Shown here: piece by piece, positions 34,299 through 41,969 of the stretch | Numbering within the stretch: position 1 is the first letter of the stretch | How the letters are laid out: the number at the start of each line of letters is the position of its first letter | Source: Chryseobacterium lactis | Lineage (GTDB): Bacteria; Bacteroidota; Bacteroidia; Flavobacteriales; Weeksellaceae | Length of the DNA stretch: 64,000 bases | Assembly (NCBI RefSeq): GCF_003815875.1 | Contig: NZ_CP033924.1 | Location: forward strand, 5,208,001-5,272,000 | Direction: 5' to 3' | The notes under the pieces: model-generated | Told to the model about the DNA's origin: nothing | Databases searched by the model: none | Seen by the model: only the letters and a program-made list of their open reading frames with translations | Made by a program: the position numbers and the translations under genes

Positions 34299-34829
34299 TT
34301 ATTTAGATTGATGATTCACATCATTTCTATGTTCTATAATTTCAAGATTCTCATCTACAAAATAAGCACTTCCGAAGCCATTTACATAAGAACCTTTTAC
34401 CGGCTGCAGGGCAATCAGGATAAAATCTCCCATTTCAGAAATGATATCCACTACTTTCCCGTGAGTTTCCTTTAGTTTTGCAACAACATTATTCCATATT
34501 TCGGAATCTCTTTCTACCTGGGAAGTTGCTGCTTCAAGCGTCAGACGTTCGCGGGCATAGATTTGTTTTGTGGCCGATTCATCTTCAATAAACATCACTG
34601 AAGTATTTCTTCCCGATGCAAGATTTTTGGTGTGGCGTGCCATAAAAGAAACCAGAATATAGAAAATATTATCGACCTGTACAAAAGGGGCATAGCTGGA
34701 AGTTGGATTTCCTTCTGCATCCACAGTCGCCAAGATCACACTTTGCGTATTAGCGATCAATTCCTTCACTTTCGGAGCAACAGGTTTTGCTTTTCTTTGA
34801 GATTCTTCCTGAGAATTCGTATGATTCAT
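34299..34829 (-). CDS. HugZ/HutZ-like haem utilisation protein (pyridoxamine oxidase fold)
   Basis: The 176-residue protein has the split-barrel FMN-binding fold used by HugZ-type proteins: LIANTQSVILATVDAEGNPT, SSYAPFVQVDNIFYILVSFM, ARHTKNLASGRNTSVMFIED, and the HugZ-typical ending LIALQPVKGSYVNGFGSAYF. HugZ/HutZ proteins bind and can degrade haem to release iron. A 13-bp palindrome upstream could be an iron-responsive site. Haem-binding residues cannot be confirmed by eye. Confidence 0.78.
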   Translation of the reverse strand: MNHTNSQEESQRKAKPVAPKVKELIANTQSVILATVDAEGNPTSSYAPFVQVDNIFYILVSFMARHTKNLASGRNTSVMFIEDESATKQIYARERLTLEAATSQVERDSEIWNNVVAKLKETHGKVVDIISEMGDFILIALQPVKGSYVNGFGSAYFVDENLEIIEHRNDVNHQSK

Positions 34830-34866
34830 AATTGTATAATTTTATCTGATAAAAATAACTATTTAT

Positions 34867-34879
34867 ATTAAGACTAAAT
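34867..34879. promoter_or_regulatory. Palindrome upstream of the HugZ-like gene, possible Fur-like site
   Basis: ATTAAGACTAAAT reads as ATTwAGwCTwAAT on both strands and lies 38 nt before the HugZ-like ATG. Iron control would be expected for such a gene, but the match to a Fur box is inference. Confidence 0.25.
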
Positions 34880-34949
34880 AATATTAACTCATGTTTAATC
34901 TCATAAAACTGAACTTAATGCAGCGTTTTTATATCTTAATTTTTAATTG

Positions 34950-34957
34950 TAATTTTG
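34950..34957 (+). promoter_or_regulatory. -7 element candidate for ahcY
   Basis: TAATTTTG fits TAnnTTTG, 40 nt before the ahcY ATG. The -33 TTG is not evident. Confidence 0.4.
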
Positions 34958-34997
34958 CATTTCGTAATCAATTGAATTTAAAAAATATTCATTACAT

Positions 34998-36311
34998 ATG
35001 AGTACTACAACACAATACGTTCCTTATAAAGTTAAGGATATCTCCCTAGCAGAATGGGGAAGAAAAGAAATCACCCTTGCAGAAGCAGAAATGCCAGGTT
35101 TGATGGCTATCCGTGAAGAATACGGACCATCTCAGCCTCTTAAAGGAGCCAGAATCGCAGGATGTCTTCACATGACGATCCAGACTGCTGTGCTTATTGA
35201 GACATTGGTAGCTTTAGGAGCTGATGTTACCTGGTCTTCTTGTAACATTTTCTCTACTCAGGATCACGCTGCTGCTGCTATTGCTGCTGCGGGAATTCCG
35301 GTATATGCTTGGAAAGGTCTTAATGAAGAAGAATTTGACTGGTGTATTGAGCAGACTTTATTCTTTGGTGAAGACAGAAAACCCTTAAACATGATTTTGG
35401 ATGATGGTGGAGATTTAACCAACATGGTTTTTGATAAATACCCTGAATTCACAAAAGATATCAAAGGACTTTCTGAAGAAACGACGACAGGAGTACACAG
35501 ACTTTACGAAAGAATGAAGAACGGAACTTTAGTAATGCCTGCAATCAACGTAAATGATTCAGTAACAAAATCTAAATTCGATAACAAATACGGATGTAAA
35601 GAATCTGCAGTAGATGCTGTAAGAAGAGCTACAGACGTAATGCTTGCCGGAAAAAGAGTAGTTGTTTGCGGATACGGAGATGTAGGTAAAGGTACTGCAG
35701 CTTCTTTCAGAGGAGCAGGTTCTATCGTTACAGTTACTGAAATCGACCCGATCTGTGCGCTTCAGGCTGCTATGGACGGATATGAAGTAAAAAGACTGGA
35801 TACTGTAGTAGATAACGCTGATATCGTGATCACCACAACAGGTAACTTCAATATCGTAAGAGGAGAGCATTTCCTTAAAATGAAAGATAAAGCGATCGTT
35901 TGTAACATTGGTCACTTCGATAACGAAATCGATATGGCTTGGTTGAACAAAAACTACGGTCAGACAAAATCTGAAGTGAAGCCTCAGGTTGACATCTACA
36001 CTATCGAAGGAAAAGAAGTAATCATCCTTGCAGAAGGTAGATTGGTAAACTTAGGATGTGCAACAGGACACCCAAGCTTTGTAATGTCTAACTCTTTCTC
36101 GAACCAGACTTTGGCTCAGATTGAATTATGGAACAATTCTGCAGCTTATGGTAACGAAGTATATATGCTTCCTAAGCACTTAGATGAAAAAGTAGCTGCT
36201 TTACACCTTAAGAAATTAAGCGTTGAACTGGAAACTCTTTCTCCTGAACAAGCTGAATATATCGGAGTAGATGTAAAAGGACCATTCAAGCCTGAATACT
36301 ACAGATACTAA
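34998..36311 (+). CDS. ahcY: Adenosylhomocysteinase
   Basis: The 437-residue enzyme is highly conserved: [20 protein letters not shown] near the start, [18 protein letters not shown], the NAD-binding loop [20 protein letters not shown], and the C-terminal PEYYRY that reaches into the neighbouring subunit. It splits S-adenosylhomocysteine to homocysteine and adenosine, keeping methylation reactions going. The codon use (GTA, AGA, GCT strongly favoured) suggests high expression. Single gene with its own terminator. Confidence 0.98.
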   Translation: MSTTTQYVPYKVKDISLAEWGRKEITLAEAEMPGLMAIREEYGPSQPLKGARIAGCLHMTIQTAVLIETLVALGADVTWSSCNIFSTQDHAAAAIAAAGIPVYAWKGLNEEEFDWCIEQTLFFGEDRKPLNMILDDGGDLTNMVFDKYPEFTKDIKGLSEETTTGVHRLYERMKNGTLVMPAINVNDSVTKSKFDNKYGCKESAVDAVRRATDVMLAGKRVVVCGYGDVGKGTAASFRGAGSIVTVTEIDPICALQAAMDGYEVKRLDTVVDNADIVITTTGNFNIVRGEHFLKMKDKAIVCNIGHFDNEIDMAWLNKNYGQTKSEVKPQVDIYTIEGKEVIILAEGRLVNLGCATGHPSFVMSNSFSNQTLAQIELWNNSAAYGNEVYMLPKHLDEKVAALHLKKLSVELETLSPEQAEYIGVDVKGPFKPEYYRY

Positions 36312-36333
36312 GATTTAAATAAAATATGATATT

Positions 36334-36367
36334 ATCCCACTATTTATAAGATAGTGGGATTTTTTTA
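36334..36367 (+). terminator. Terminator after ahcY
   Basis: ATCCCACTAT-ttataag-ATAGTGGGAT is a perfect 10-bp stem followed by seven T. Confidence 0.93.
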
Positions 36368-36389
36368 TGCCAGCCTCTCAAGTATTTCC

Positions 36390-36397
36390 TATTTTTG
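36390..36397 (+). promoter_or_regulatory. -7 element candidate for the 36415 lipoprotein gene
   Basis: TATTTTTG lies 17 nt before the ATG at 36415 and just after the ahcY terminator, which argues against the in-frame ATG at 36367 that overlaps the terminator's T-run. Confidence 0.4.
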
Positions 36398-36414
36398 AAC
36401 ATCAAAAAAATACC

Positions 36415-37209
36415 ATGAAAAATTACTTATTTCTGGGGCTAATGAGCTCTGTCATTTTCTTCAACAGCTGCAGCAGTAATGATGATACCGCAGATGAACC
36501 TGCAGACAAAAAAATACTGCTAAGCAAGGTCACTACAACTTATTATGACGATCCTTCAAAACCTGAAACAACTATAGAAACTCTTGAATACAATAGCCAG
36601 GGAGAACTTACAAAAACCTTGTCAGCATCCGGATCTTCTACATTTGAATACAGCAACGGAAAACCAGTCAAGATCAATTATTACAATAATAGTCAGGAAC
36701 TGGAATATTATTCAGTTTTTACTTACAATGGAGATCAGCTGATCAACATTAAAGCCATCTATCCAAACCCCAATAGCAACAGAACCATTACCTACAGCTA
36801 TAATTCTACCGGGAAAGTTATCTCTTCTTCGCTTTGTCAGTCACCAGATTGCTCCAACCCGATAATCGAAACTTATACTTATAATGGAGACAATATTTCA
36901 TCAGAAACTTCAGAAAGTGGAGGATCCAGCTTCGGGACTAAAATTGTCTTTTCACATGATGATAAACTGAACCCATACACCAATACCAACAAATATCTTA
37001 GAATCATGATGAGCAAAGCATATGCTGTAAATAAAAATAATTATCTGACAGAAAAGATAAGCTACAAAGACAAGGGGACCTGGATACAAAATCAGACCAG
37101 AAGTTCCACGATACAATATAATAGTTCAGGATTACCCGCTCAGGTTACCTCAAAAGAAGCCAACGGAAGTCTTTCTGCCCAGTACAGTTACGAATATATC
37201 ACTCAATAA
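36415..37209 (+). CDS. Lipoprotein with YD-like repeats, function unknown
   Basis: The ATG at 36415 gives a lipoprotein signal (MKNYLFLGLMSSVIFFNSC) with Cys19 followed by SSNDD; Asp residues close to the Cys are common in Bacteroidota lipoproteins. The 264-residue body is a run of short beta repeats such as LEYNSQGELTKTLS, FEYSNGKPVKINYY, YSYNSTGKVISSS and YTYNGDNISSET, related to YD repeats of Rhs-like proteins but without a core or toxin tip. Function not recognised. Confidence 0.75.
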   Translation: MKNYLFLGLMSSVIFFNSCSSNDDTADEPADKKILLSKVTTTYYDDPSKPETTIETLEYNSQGELTKTLSASGSSTFEYSNGKPVKINYYNNSQELEYYSVFTYNGDQLINIKAIYPNPNSNRTITYSYNSTGKVISSSLCQSPDCSNPIIETYTYNGDNISSETSESGGSSFGTKIVFSHDDKLNPYTNTNKYLRIMMSKAYAVNKNNYLTEKISYKDKGTWIQNQTRSSTIQYNSSGLPAQVTSKEANGSLSAQYSYEYITQ

Positions 37210-37212
37210 TAC

Positions 37213-37240
37213 TAAACTCTCCAATTTTGGGGAGTTTTTT
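37213..37240 (+). terminator. Terminator after the YD-repeat lipoprotein gene
   Basis: AACTCTCC-aatttt-GGGGAGTT (one G-T type mismatch) followed by TTTTT, starting within 10 nt of the stop. Confidence 0.8.
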
Positions 37241-37244
37241 GATA

Positions 37245-37354
37245 AGGAGCTTTTTCCTGCTATCCGCTCATACTCCTCACGCCAGCGTCTCCCACGCTCA
37301 AGGCCTCAAACCCTCCGGCGTGTGCTGCGGGGTACCCGCTGCTATCAGGGCTAA
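37245..37354. repeat. GC-rich intergenic block of unknown nature
   Basis: From GGAGCTTTTTCCTGCTATCC to GCTGCTATCAGGGCTAATG, the sequence is far richer in G+C than all around it and has no open frame of note. From memory, similar GC-rich blocks with CTGCTATCC and ATCAGGGCTA ends recur in Flavobacteriia intergenic regions, so it may be a dispersed repeat. The rest of the gap to 37560 shows nothing else. Confidence 0.4.
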
Positions 37355-37560
37355 TGACAAAATGATGTATTATAAATTTTATATTTTGTTGGTCAATTAT
37401 TAATATTCAATAGAATTGATTGTCTCAAAATTGCACCTCTGAATGAAATGAAGGCTTACTTTCACCTTTCTACTCTCCGTATTTTGCCCATATTTAGCCT
37501 TCTGTATACTGATGTTTCTAAAAATTGAATATATTTACCCCTTAAATAAAACATTAATAC

Positions 37561-37953
37561 ATGAAAAAACAAAGAGTATCGAATGCATTTGTCGCAGCAT
37601 CGTGGGTTGCATTGGGAGCCGGAATGATCGGTTATATCGTAGGTCTCGCAAGAGCTGAAATGCTACTGAATGAAAAAGGATATTATTTTACCATCCTTTT
37701 ATACGGTTTATTTGCCGTAGTTTCATTACAGAAAGCGGTTCGTGACAGATTAGAAAACATCCAGGTTACAGATATTTACTATGGTATCTGCTGGTTTGCT
37801 ACCTTATCTTCCATTGTATTACTGGCCATTGGCCTATGGAATGCTACTATACTTCCCAGTGAAAAAGGATTTTATGCATTTGCCTTTCTGCTAGCCCTTT
37901 TTGGTGCCATCTCAGTCCAAAAAAACACCCGGGACAATATGATTCAGGAATAA
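37561..37953 (+). CDS. YiaA/YiaB-family inner membrane protein
   Basis: A 130-residue membrane protein made of two copies of a two-helix unit: helices at about 8-28 and 41-56, then about 76-95 and 102-118. Each unit holds a LxxEKGYYF / LPSEKGFYAF loop and a VSLQKAVRD / ISVQKNTRD end, the yiaA/B pattern. The function of the family is unknown. Short single gene with terminator. Confidence 0.85.
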   Translation: MKKQRVSNAFVAASWVALGAGMIGYIVGLARAEMLLNEKGYYFTILLYGLFAVVSLQKAVRDRLENIQVTDIYYGICWFATLSSIVLLAIGLWNATILPSEKGFYAFAFLLALFGAISVQKNTRDNMIQE

Positions 37954-37962
37954 AAAAACAAA

Positions 37963-37987
37963 AACTCTCCAGATTGGAGAGTTTTTT
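37963..37987 (+). terminator. Terminator after the YiaA/B gene
   Basis: AACTCTCC-agatt-GGAGAGTT perfect 8-bp stem followed by TTTT. Confidence 0.9.
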
Positions 37988-38075
37988 ATTGCATAAAATT
38001 CTATTATTTCAATAAATGAGTTAAAAATTTGCTATTTATCACATTTTAAGTATATTTATTTCACAAATTATTGAT

Positions 38076-38233
38076 ATGATAAGAAAATTTTCAACCATTA
38101 TTTAAAATCACAAAAACTCAGCAGGAGTTTATCACCATCTGGAAAACTTTCTTCCACGGCAGTACCATCAATCAATCCGGACGTCTTTACCTTCAACAAC
38201 ACTTCCTCATTGATTTTTGGAGTATTAATTAAA
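38076..38233 (+). pseudogene. Relic of a BspA-like gene start
   Basis: An ATG (about 38076) reads MIRKFSTII and stops; another frame then reads TKTQQEFITIWKTFFHG and runs to TAA at about 38233. The EFITIWK word is the same as at the mature start of the next gene (TEFITIWKPNN), so this appears to be the 5' remnant of a paralogue, broken by a frameshift and internal loss. Rest of 37988-38278 shows no other feature. Confidence 0.45.
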
Positions 38234-38278
38234 AAACTAATCATCACAAACTAATAACCTCAAAAACAAAAATCAGAC

Positions 38279-39844
38279 ATGCAAAAAAAGCTACCTGTCA
38301 TTATTATTCTTTTATCATTTTTCCAGCTGATAAAAGCACAAACTGAATTTATAACCATCTGGAAACCTAATAACACGCTACAATGCCCTTTACTCAATCC
38401 CCAATTTTCAGCTCCTGCCAATAACCAGATCTTGTTTCCCGGAATTGGTGAAAATTATACAATCAAGTGGGAAGAAGTTGGCTATCCGCAACACAACGGA
38501 AGTATGCTGGATGTAACTTCCTCTTCACCCATCCTCATAGATTTCGGCCCTTCGTTGAATCCAAACCTCGCAGAAGCAACCTACATGCTCATTGTAAGCA
38601 ATGGTAATGGGATTTTTAAACAAATAAAATTTTCTGATGATATCATTCTTCCAGATCCTATTTTTGAAATCCCCAACTCGAAAGCAATAGGAAGCGCCAA
38701 TAAGATTGTAGAAATAACACAATGGGGAAATATCCAGTGGACGGATATGAAAAGTGCTTTTTCACAATGCGGTCTGCTCAACATAACCGCCACAGACTCA
38801 CCTGACTTGTCACATATTACGGATGCTTCGATGATGTTCTATAATACAACTTCTTTAGAGGGGAATTCTTCTATGGCCAATTGGGATACTTCCCGGATTA
38901 AGAATTTCAAATATATGTTCGGACGTGGCACCAGCTCTTTTTTGGGTGCGGATAACTTTAGCCCGCCAATAGGCACATGGGACATGTCAGCAGCAGAAGA
39001 TATCAGTTATATGTTTATGAAAAGAAAATCTTTTAATGAAAATTTAAATAATTGGAATACCTCAACCATCGCCAACATGGCTTATACTTTTGCTGAATGT
39101 ACAGCTTTTAATCAACCTCTTGATCAGTGGAACACCTCCAAGGTAAAGAATATGGCTTATATGTTTCATTTCATTCCGAATTTTAACCAGCCTTTGAATA
39201 CCTGGAATACTTCCAATGTAACGAACATGGGTCATATGTTCCATGATGTATCAAGCTTCAACTACCCACTTAACCTTTGGGATGTGAGCAATGTGACGGA
39301 AATGAATACCATGTTTTCAGGTGCATCAGCCTTTAATCAAACCTTAAAAGACTGGAATATAAAATCGCTGTATTCAGCAAGTTCTATGATAACAAAAACA
39401 GGAATGGATTGCGGTAGCTACAGCACCACCCTATATGGATGGGCAAATCATCAGGATACTCCTAATAATGTTGTCCTGGGTTCGGTATTTCCCTCCCCTT
39501 ACTCTATTGATCCTTCCGTTATTGATGCAAGAAATATCCTTCTCAATACCAAAGGCTGGATTTTCATTGGTGATACCCCCACTGAATGCAAGGGATTGGG
39601 AACTATGGAAAGCTCTTTGCGTAATCAACCCGCTATTTTTCCAAATCCGGTGGATGAAGTTATTCAGTTGAAAAACTTTTATAACCCAACACGATACCTG
39701 ATTTTTGATACAACCGGGAAACTAGTTACTAAAGATGATGTATCTAAAACGTTTATTAATGTACAATCTTTAGCAAAAGGGAATTATATTCTTCAGGTTA
39801 TGACAAAAGATAAAAATTATACATTTAAGTTTATTAAAAAATAG
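38279..39844 (+). CDS. BspA-family (DUF285) surface protein with type IX sorting domain
   Basis: The 521-residue protein has a signal peptide (LPVIIILLSFFQLIKAQ), an N-terminal domain (YTIKWEEVGYPQHNGSMLDV), then about seven ~24-residue repeats of the BspA/DUF285 type: WNTSTIANMAYTFAECTAF, WNTSKVKNMAYMFHFIPNF, WNTSNVTNMGHMFHDVSSF, WDVSNVTEMNTMFSGASAF. The end (IFPNPVDEVIQLKNF to YTFKFIKK) is a type A T9SS sorting domain. Such proteins are surface-anchored or released and often adhesive. It depends on the PorU/PorV system encoded in this window. Confidence 0.9.
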   Translation: MQKKLPVIIILLSFFQLIKAQTEFITIWKPNNTLQCPLLNPQFSAPANNQILFPGIGENYTIKWEEVGYPQHNGSMLDVTSSSPILIDFGPSLNPNLAEATYMLIVSNGNGIFKQIKFSDDIILPDPIFEIPNSKAIGSANKIVEITQWGNIQWTDMKSAFSQCGLLNITATDSPDLSHITDASMMFYNTTSLEGNSSMANWDTSRIKNFKYMFGRGTSSFLGADNFSPPIGTWDMSAAEDISYMFMKRKSFNENLNNWNTSTIANMAYTFAECTAFNQPLDQWNTSKVKNMAYMFHFIPNFNQPLNTWNTSNVTNMGHMFHDVSSFNYPLNLWDVSNVTEMNTMFSGASAFNQTLKDWNIKSLYSASSMITKTGMDCGSYSTTLYGWANHQDTPNNVVLGSVFPSPYSIDPSVIDARNILLNTKGWIFIGDTPTECKGLGTMESSLRNQPAIFPNPVDEVIQLKNFYNPTRYLIFDTTGKLVTKDDVSKTFINVQSLAKGNYILQVMTKDKNYTFKFIKK

Positions 39845-39846
39845 TG

Positions 39847-39982
39847 AAGAGGCTGTCTCAGAAGTTAAATGATTAGACTATTGTCATTATGACGAAGGAA
39901 GAATCTTTTGATGATCACCCATACATGAGATTCTTCATTACATTTCATTTCTTTCAGAATGACACTTTGGAGACAGCCTCTT
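39847..39982. repeat. 136-bp MITE-like palindromic element
   Basis: Perfect 13-bp terminal inverted repeats, AAGAGGCTGTCTC (39847-39859) and GAGACAGCCTCTT (39970-39982), enclose a second pair of arms: GTCATTATGACGAAGGAAGA against TTCTTTCAGAATGAC, and AGAATC against GATTCT. There is no coding frame. It lies between convergent genes and may terminate both. A shorter GTTGTCTCAAA hairpin at 40839-40874 looks related. Confidence 0.7.
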
Positions 39983-40002
39983 TATTTTTTGTCTGATTTC
40001 AA

Positions 40003-40506
40003 TTATTGATCAAAATGGTTCGGGTGCTGAGCCTTGATGTCATCTACCGTTCCCAGTACTTTATCTTTTAAAGAATCCTGATATTTTTGAAGATTTTCGG
40101 CTACCTTTTCATCTGCACTTCCTATAATTTTCGCTGCCAGAATCCCCGCATTCAAAGCTCCGTTCAATGCAACAGTGGCTACAGGAATTCCGCCCGGCAT
40201 TTGCAGAATGGATAAAACAGAATCCCATCCGTCTATAGAATTACTCGATAAAATCGGAACTCCAATCACCGGAAGTGTAGTACAGCTTGCCACCATTCCC
40301 GGAAGATGTGCTGCTCCGCCTGCTCCGGCAACAATAACTTTAAGCCCTCTATCTTTAGCCGTTTTTGCATAATCGAACATTCTTTCCGGTGTTCTGTGTG
40401 CAGATACTACAGTTAATTCATAAGGGATATCCAGACTTTTCAGAAAATTTGCCGCCTGTTCCATAATCGGCAGATCGCTCTGGCTGCCCATAATAATTCC
40501 TACCAT
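40003..40506 (-). CDS. purE: 5-(carboxyamino)imidazole ribonucleotide mutase
   Basis: The ATG at 40506 (MVGIIMGSQSDLPIMEQA) is preferred to a TTG 6 nt upstream. The 167-residue class I PurE has GSQSDLPIM, VVSAHRTPERMFDYA with the catalytic His, VIVAGAGGAAHLPGMVAS, and VPILSSNSIDGWDSVLSILQ MPGG. It moves the carboxyl group of N5-CAIR to give CAIR in purine synthesis. Its partner purK is 7.4 kb away on the same strand, so the two are not in one operon here. A TATCTTTG box (40535-40528) lies upstream. Confidence 0.96.
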   Translation of the reverse strand: MVGIIMGSQSDLPIMEQAANFLKSLDIPYELTVVSAHRTPERMFDYAKTAKDRGLKVIVAGAGGAAHLPGMVASCTTLPVIGVPILSSNSIDGWDSVLSILQMPGGIPVATVALNGALNAGILAAKIIGSADEKVAENLQKYQDSLKDKVLGTVDDIKAQHPNHFDQ

Positions 40507-40527
40507 CTTCAATTTTTATTAGATGTT

Positions 40528-40535
40528 CAAAGATA
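40528..40535 (-). promoter_or_regulatory. -7 element candidate for purE
   Basis: TATCTTTG on the minus strand, 21 nt before the ATG at 40506; no TTG at the ideal spacing. Confidence 0.4.
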
Positions 40536-40622
40536 AAAAAATTTAACCTTTTTTAATACATCAGTTCATGGCAACATTTTATAAATTAGAATTGAATAAA
40601 AGAAGTTAAACTCTGTTAATTG

Positions 40623-40638
40623 TGATAATTTGTTATCA
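40623..40638. promoter_or_regulatory. Palindrome upstream of the GG-leader peptide gene
   Basis: TGATAA-tttg-TTATCA is a perfect 6-4-6 inverted repeat 47 nt before the peptide ATG, in a position that would suit an operator near the promoter. Confidence 0.35.
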
Positions 40639-40684
40639 TTTTTTTATAATATTTGTTTTACTAACCACATAAAAAATTAAAGAA

Positions 40685-40825
40685 ATGAAAAATTTAAAGA
40701 AGCTTAAAAAAGAAGAATTAAAAAAAGTTTTAGGAGGTATGGAGGCCTGCAAATTCCAACTTTGCTTTAGAGATGGCAAATGGACATGTGTCCCTTTTGA
40801 CACATGCGGAGGATTCCATCCTTAA
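40685..40825 (+). CDS. GG-leader 'bacteriocin-like' peptide, 46 residues
   Basis: The small frame reads MKNLKKLKKEELKKVLGG and then a 28-residue Cys-rich core with Cys at 22, 27, 35 and 41 (MEACKFQLCF, WTCVPFDTCGGFHP). The Lys/Leu/Glu-rich leader ending in Gly-Gly is the type cut and exported by C39-peptidase ABC transporters. Many Chryseobacterium genomes carry such small genes. AAAGAA precedes the ATG, and a strong terminator follows. No peptidase transporter or modification enzyme is nearby, so export must rely on a transporter elsewhere. Antibacterial activity is inference. Confidence 0.75.
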   Translation: MKNLKKLKKEELKKVLGGMEACKFQLCFRDGKWTCVPFDTCGGFHP

Positions 40826-40833
40826 AAAAGTAA

Positions 40834-40883
40834 AAGAAGTTGTCTCAAAAGGTAAGATCCTACTTTGAGACAACCTCTTTTTG
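40834..40883 (+). terminator. Terminator after the GG-leader peptide gene
   Basis: GTTGTCTCAAA (40839-40849) pairs with TTTGAGACAAC (40864-40874), 11 bp perfect and extended by AGA/TCT, then TTTTT. Confidence 0.85.
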
Positions 40884-40959
40884 TCATTATATATGTATTA
40901 AGTTTCTATGTCTTAAAAAATAGTAACAACTGTACCCATCCGTTTTCCTTCATAACAGG

Positions 40960-40967
40960 TAAATTTG
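40960..40967 (+). promoter_or_regulatory. -7 element of the DMT transporter gene, decides the start
   Basis: TAAATTTG contains the TTG (40965) that opens the longest frame, so that TTG is probably promoter and the real start is downstream (TTG at 40989). Confidence 0.45.
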
Positions 40968-40988
40968 TCTGTTATACTTACATTTACC

Positions 40989-41897
40989 TTGAAAGATTAT
41001 AAACTTATCGTTGCCGTTTTTACCGTGGCTATTGTCTGGGGAACTACATTTTTAGCCATCCGTGTTGCGGTGGAAACTATTCCGGCCTGGTTTGTAGCCG
41101 GAATCCGTCAATTTCTGGCTTCCATCATTATGCTATTTGTCCTTCTTTCAAGGAAAGAATTCAAATGGATTGGCTGGAAGAGTCTCGGATATCAGATTAT
41201 TTTTGCGTCGCTGATGCTGGTTATCGCCAACGGAATGACAACGGTGGCTGAAGAAACCGTGTCCAGCAGTCTGGCATCACTGATCAGTGCATGTTCTCCT
41301 ATTCTGGTATTTCTGGGGAGTGTGGCAGTAGGGTTGCAAAAATTCAGTTTTCGCGCACTTGCCGGAGTTCTGATGTGTTTCAGCGGAATACTCTTTATCT
41401 TCTGGGACGGGCTTAAAGATCTTGCAAACCCCGATTACAGAATGGGAATGATCTTCCTTTTTTGTGCTATTGCCGGCTGGGCTTCCGGAACTATTTTCAC
41501 CAAAAAATTAAATATCCAAAGCGGAAACATTACCCTGAATCTTTTTTATCAGTTTCTGTTTGCAGGGATTGTTCAGATTATATTTGCCTTCCTGTTTTCA
41601 GAAAATTATAATTTTGGAAACTGGACTTTAAAAAGTATTTCAGCTATGTTATACCTGTCTGTATTTGGTTCTGTAGCTGCTTTTTTTGCATTCCATTTTG
41701 CTTTAACGAAGATTTCACCGGTACAGGTTTCTATTCTTGCCTATATCAATACCATTATTGCCATATTTCTAGGCTGGCTCATTATGGATGAGAAAGTTAC
41801 GGTTAAATTTATTCTTGCCGCCGCTTTAATTATCTGTGGTGTTTTTATTATCAATTACAAACCGGAAATGTTTAGGAGACAGAAAGCAATACAGTAA
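40989..41897 (+). CDS. EamA/DMT-family transporter
   Basis: About 302 residues with ten predicted membrane helices arranged as two EamA repeats: VFTVAIVWGTTFLAIRVAVE at the start and, in the second half, IAGWASGTIFTKKLN, VFGSVAAFFAFHFALTKISP and VSILAYINTIIAIFLGWLIM. No ATG is available near the start; TTG at 40989 (MKDYKLIVAVF) is chosen because the earlier TTG at 40965 lies in a -7 box. Family members export amino acids or other metabolites; the substrate here is unknown. Confidence 0.85.
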   Translation: MKDYKLIVAVFTVAIVWGTTFLAIRVAVETIPAWFVAGIRQFLASIIMLFVLLSRKEFKWIGWKSLGYQIIFASLMLVIANGMTTVAEETVSSSLASLISACSPILVFLGSVAVGLQKFSFRALAGVLMCFSGILFIFWDGLKDLANPDYRMGMIFLFCAIAGWASGTIFTKKLNIQSGNITLNLFYQFLFAGIVQIIFAFLFSENYNFGNWTLKSISAMLYLSVFGSVAAFFAFHFALTKISPVQVSILAYINTIIAIFLGWLIMDEKVTVKFILAAALIICGVFIINYKPEMFRRQKAIQ

Positions 41898-41910
41898 ATA
41901 TCTGTTGATT

Positions 41911-41969
41911 AAGAATTCCCCTCCTCTGGAGGGGTGGCGAAAATTCAAAGAATTTTTGACGGGGTGGTT
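41911..41969 (+). repeat. 59-bp dispersed palindromic element, copy 1
   Basis: AAGAATTCCCCTCC-tct-GGAGGGG-TGGCGAAAATTC-aaa-GAATTTTTGAC-GGGGTGGTT type element: two nested palindromes with a conserved GGGGTGG at each half. Copies 2 and 3 are at 54635-54693 (reverse) and 57862-57920, differing in one or two bases. This copy overlaps the 3' end of the esterase gene. Confidence 0.9.

Noticed and set aside
36367-36414. N-terminal extension of the YD-repeat lipoprotein from an ATG at 36367
   Set aside because: It overlaps the ahcY terminator T-run and the candidate promoter, and would bury the lipoprotein signal that starts at 36415.
36415-37209. Another Rhs toxin
   Set aside because: YD-like repeats are present, but there is no Rhs core, no tip and no immunity gene, and it is a lipoprotein.
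40965-40988. TTG at 40965 as start of the DMT transporter
   Set aside because: It is the last part of a TAAATTTG promoter box; the TTG at 40989 is more likely.
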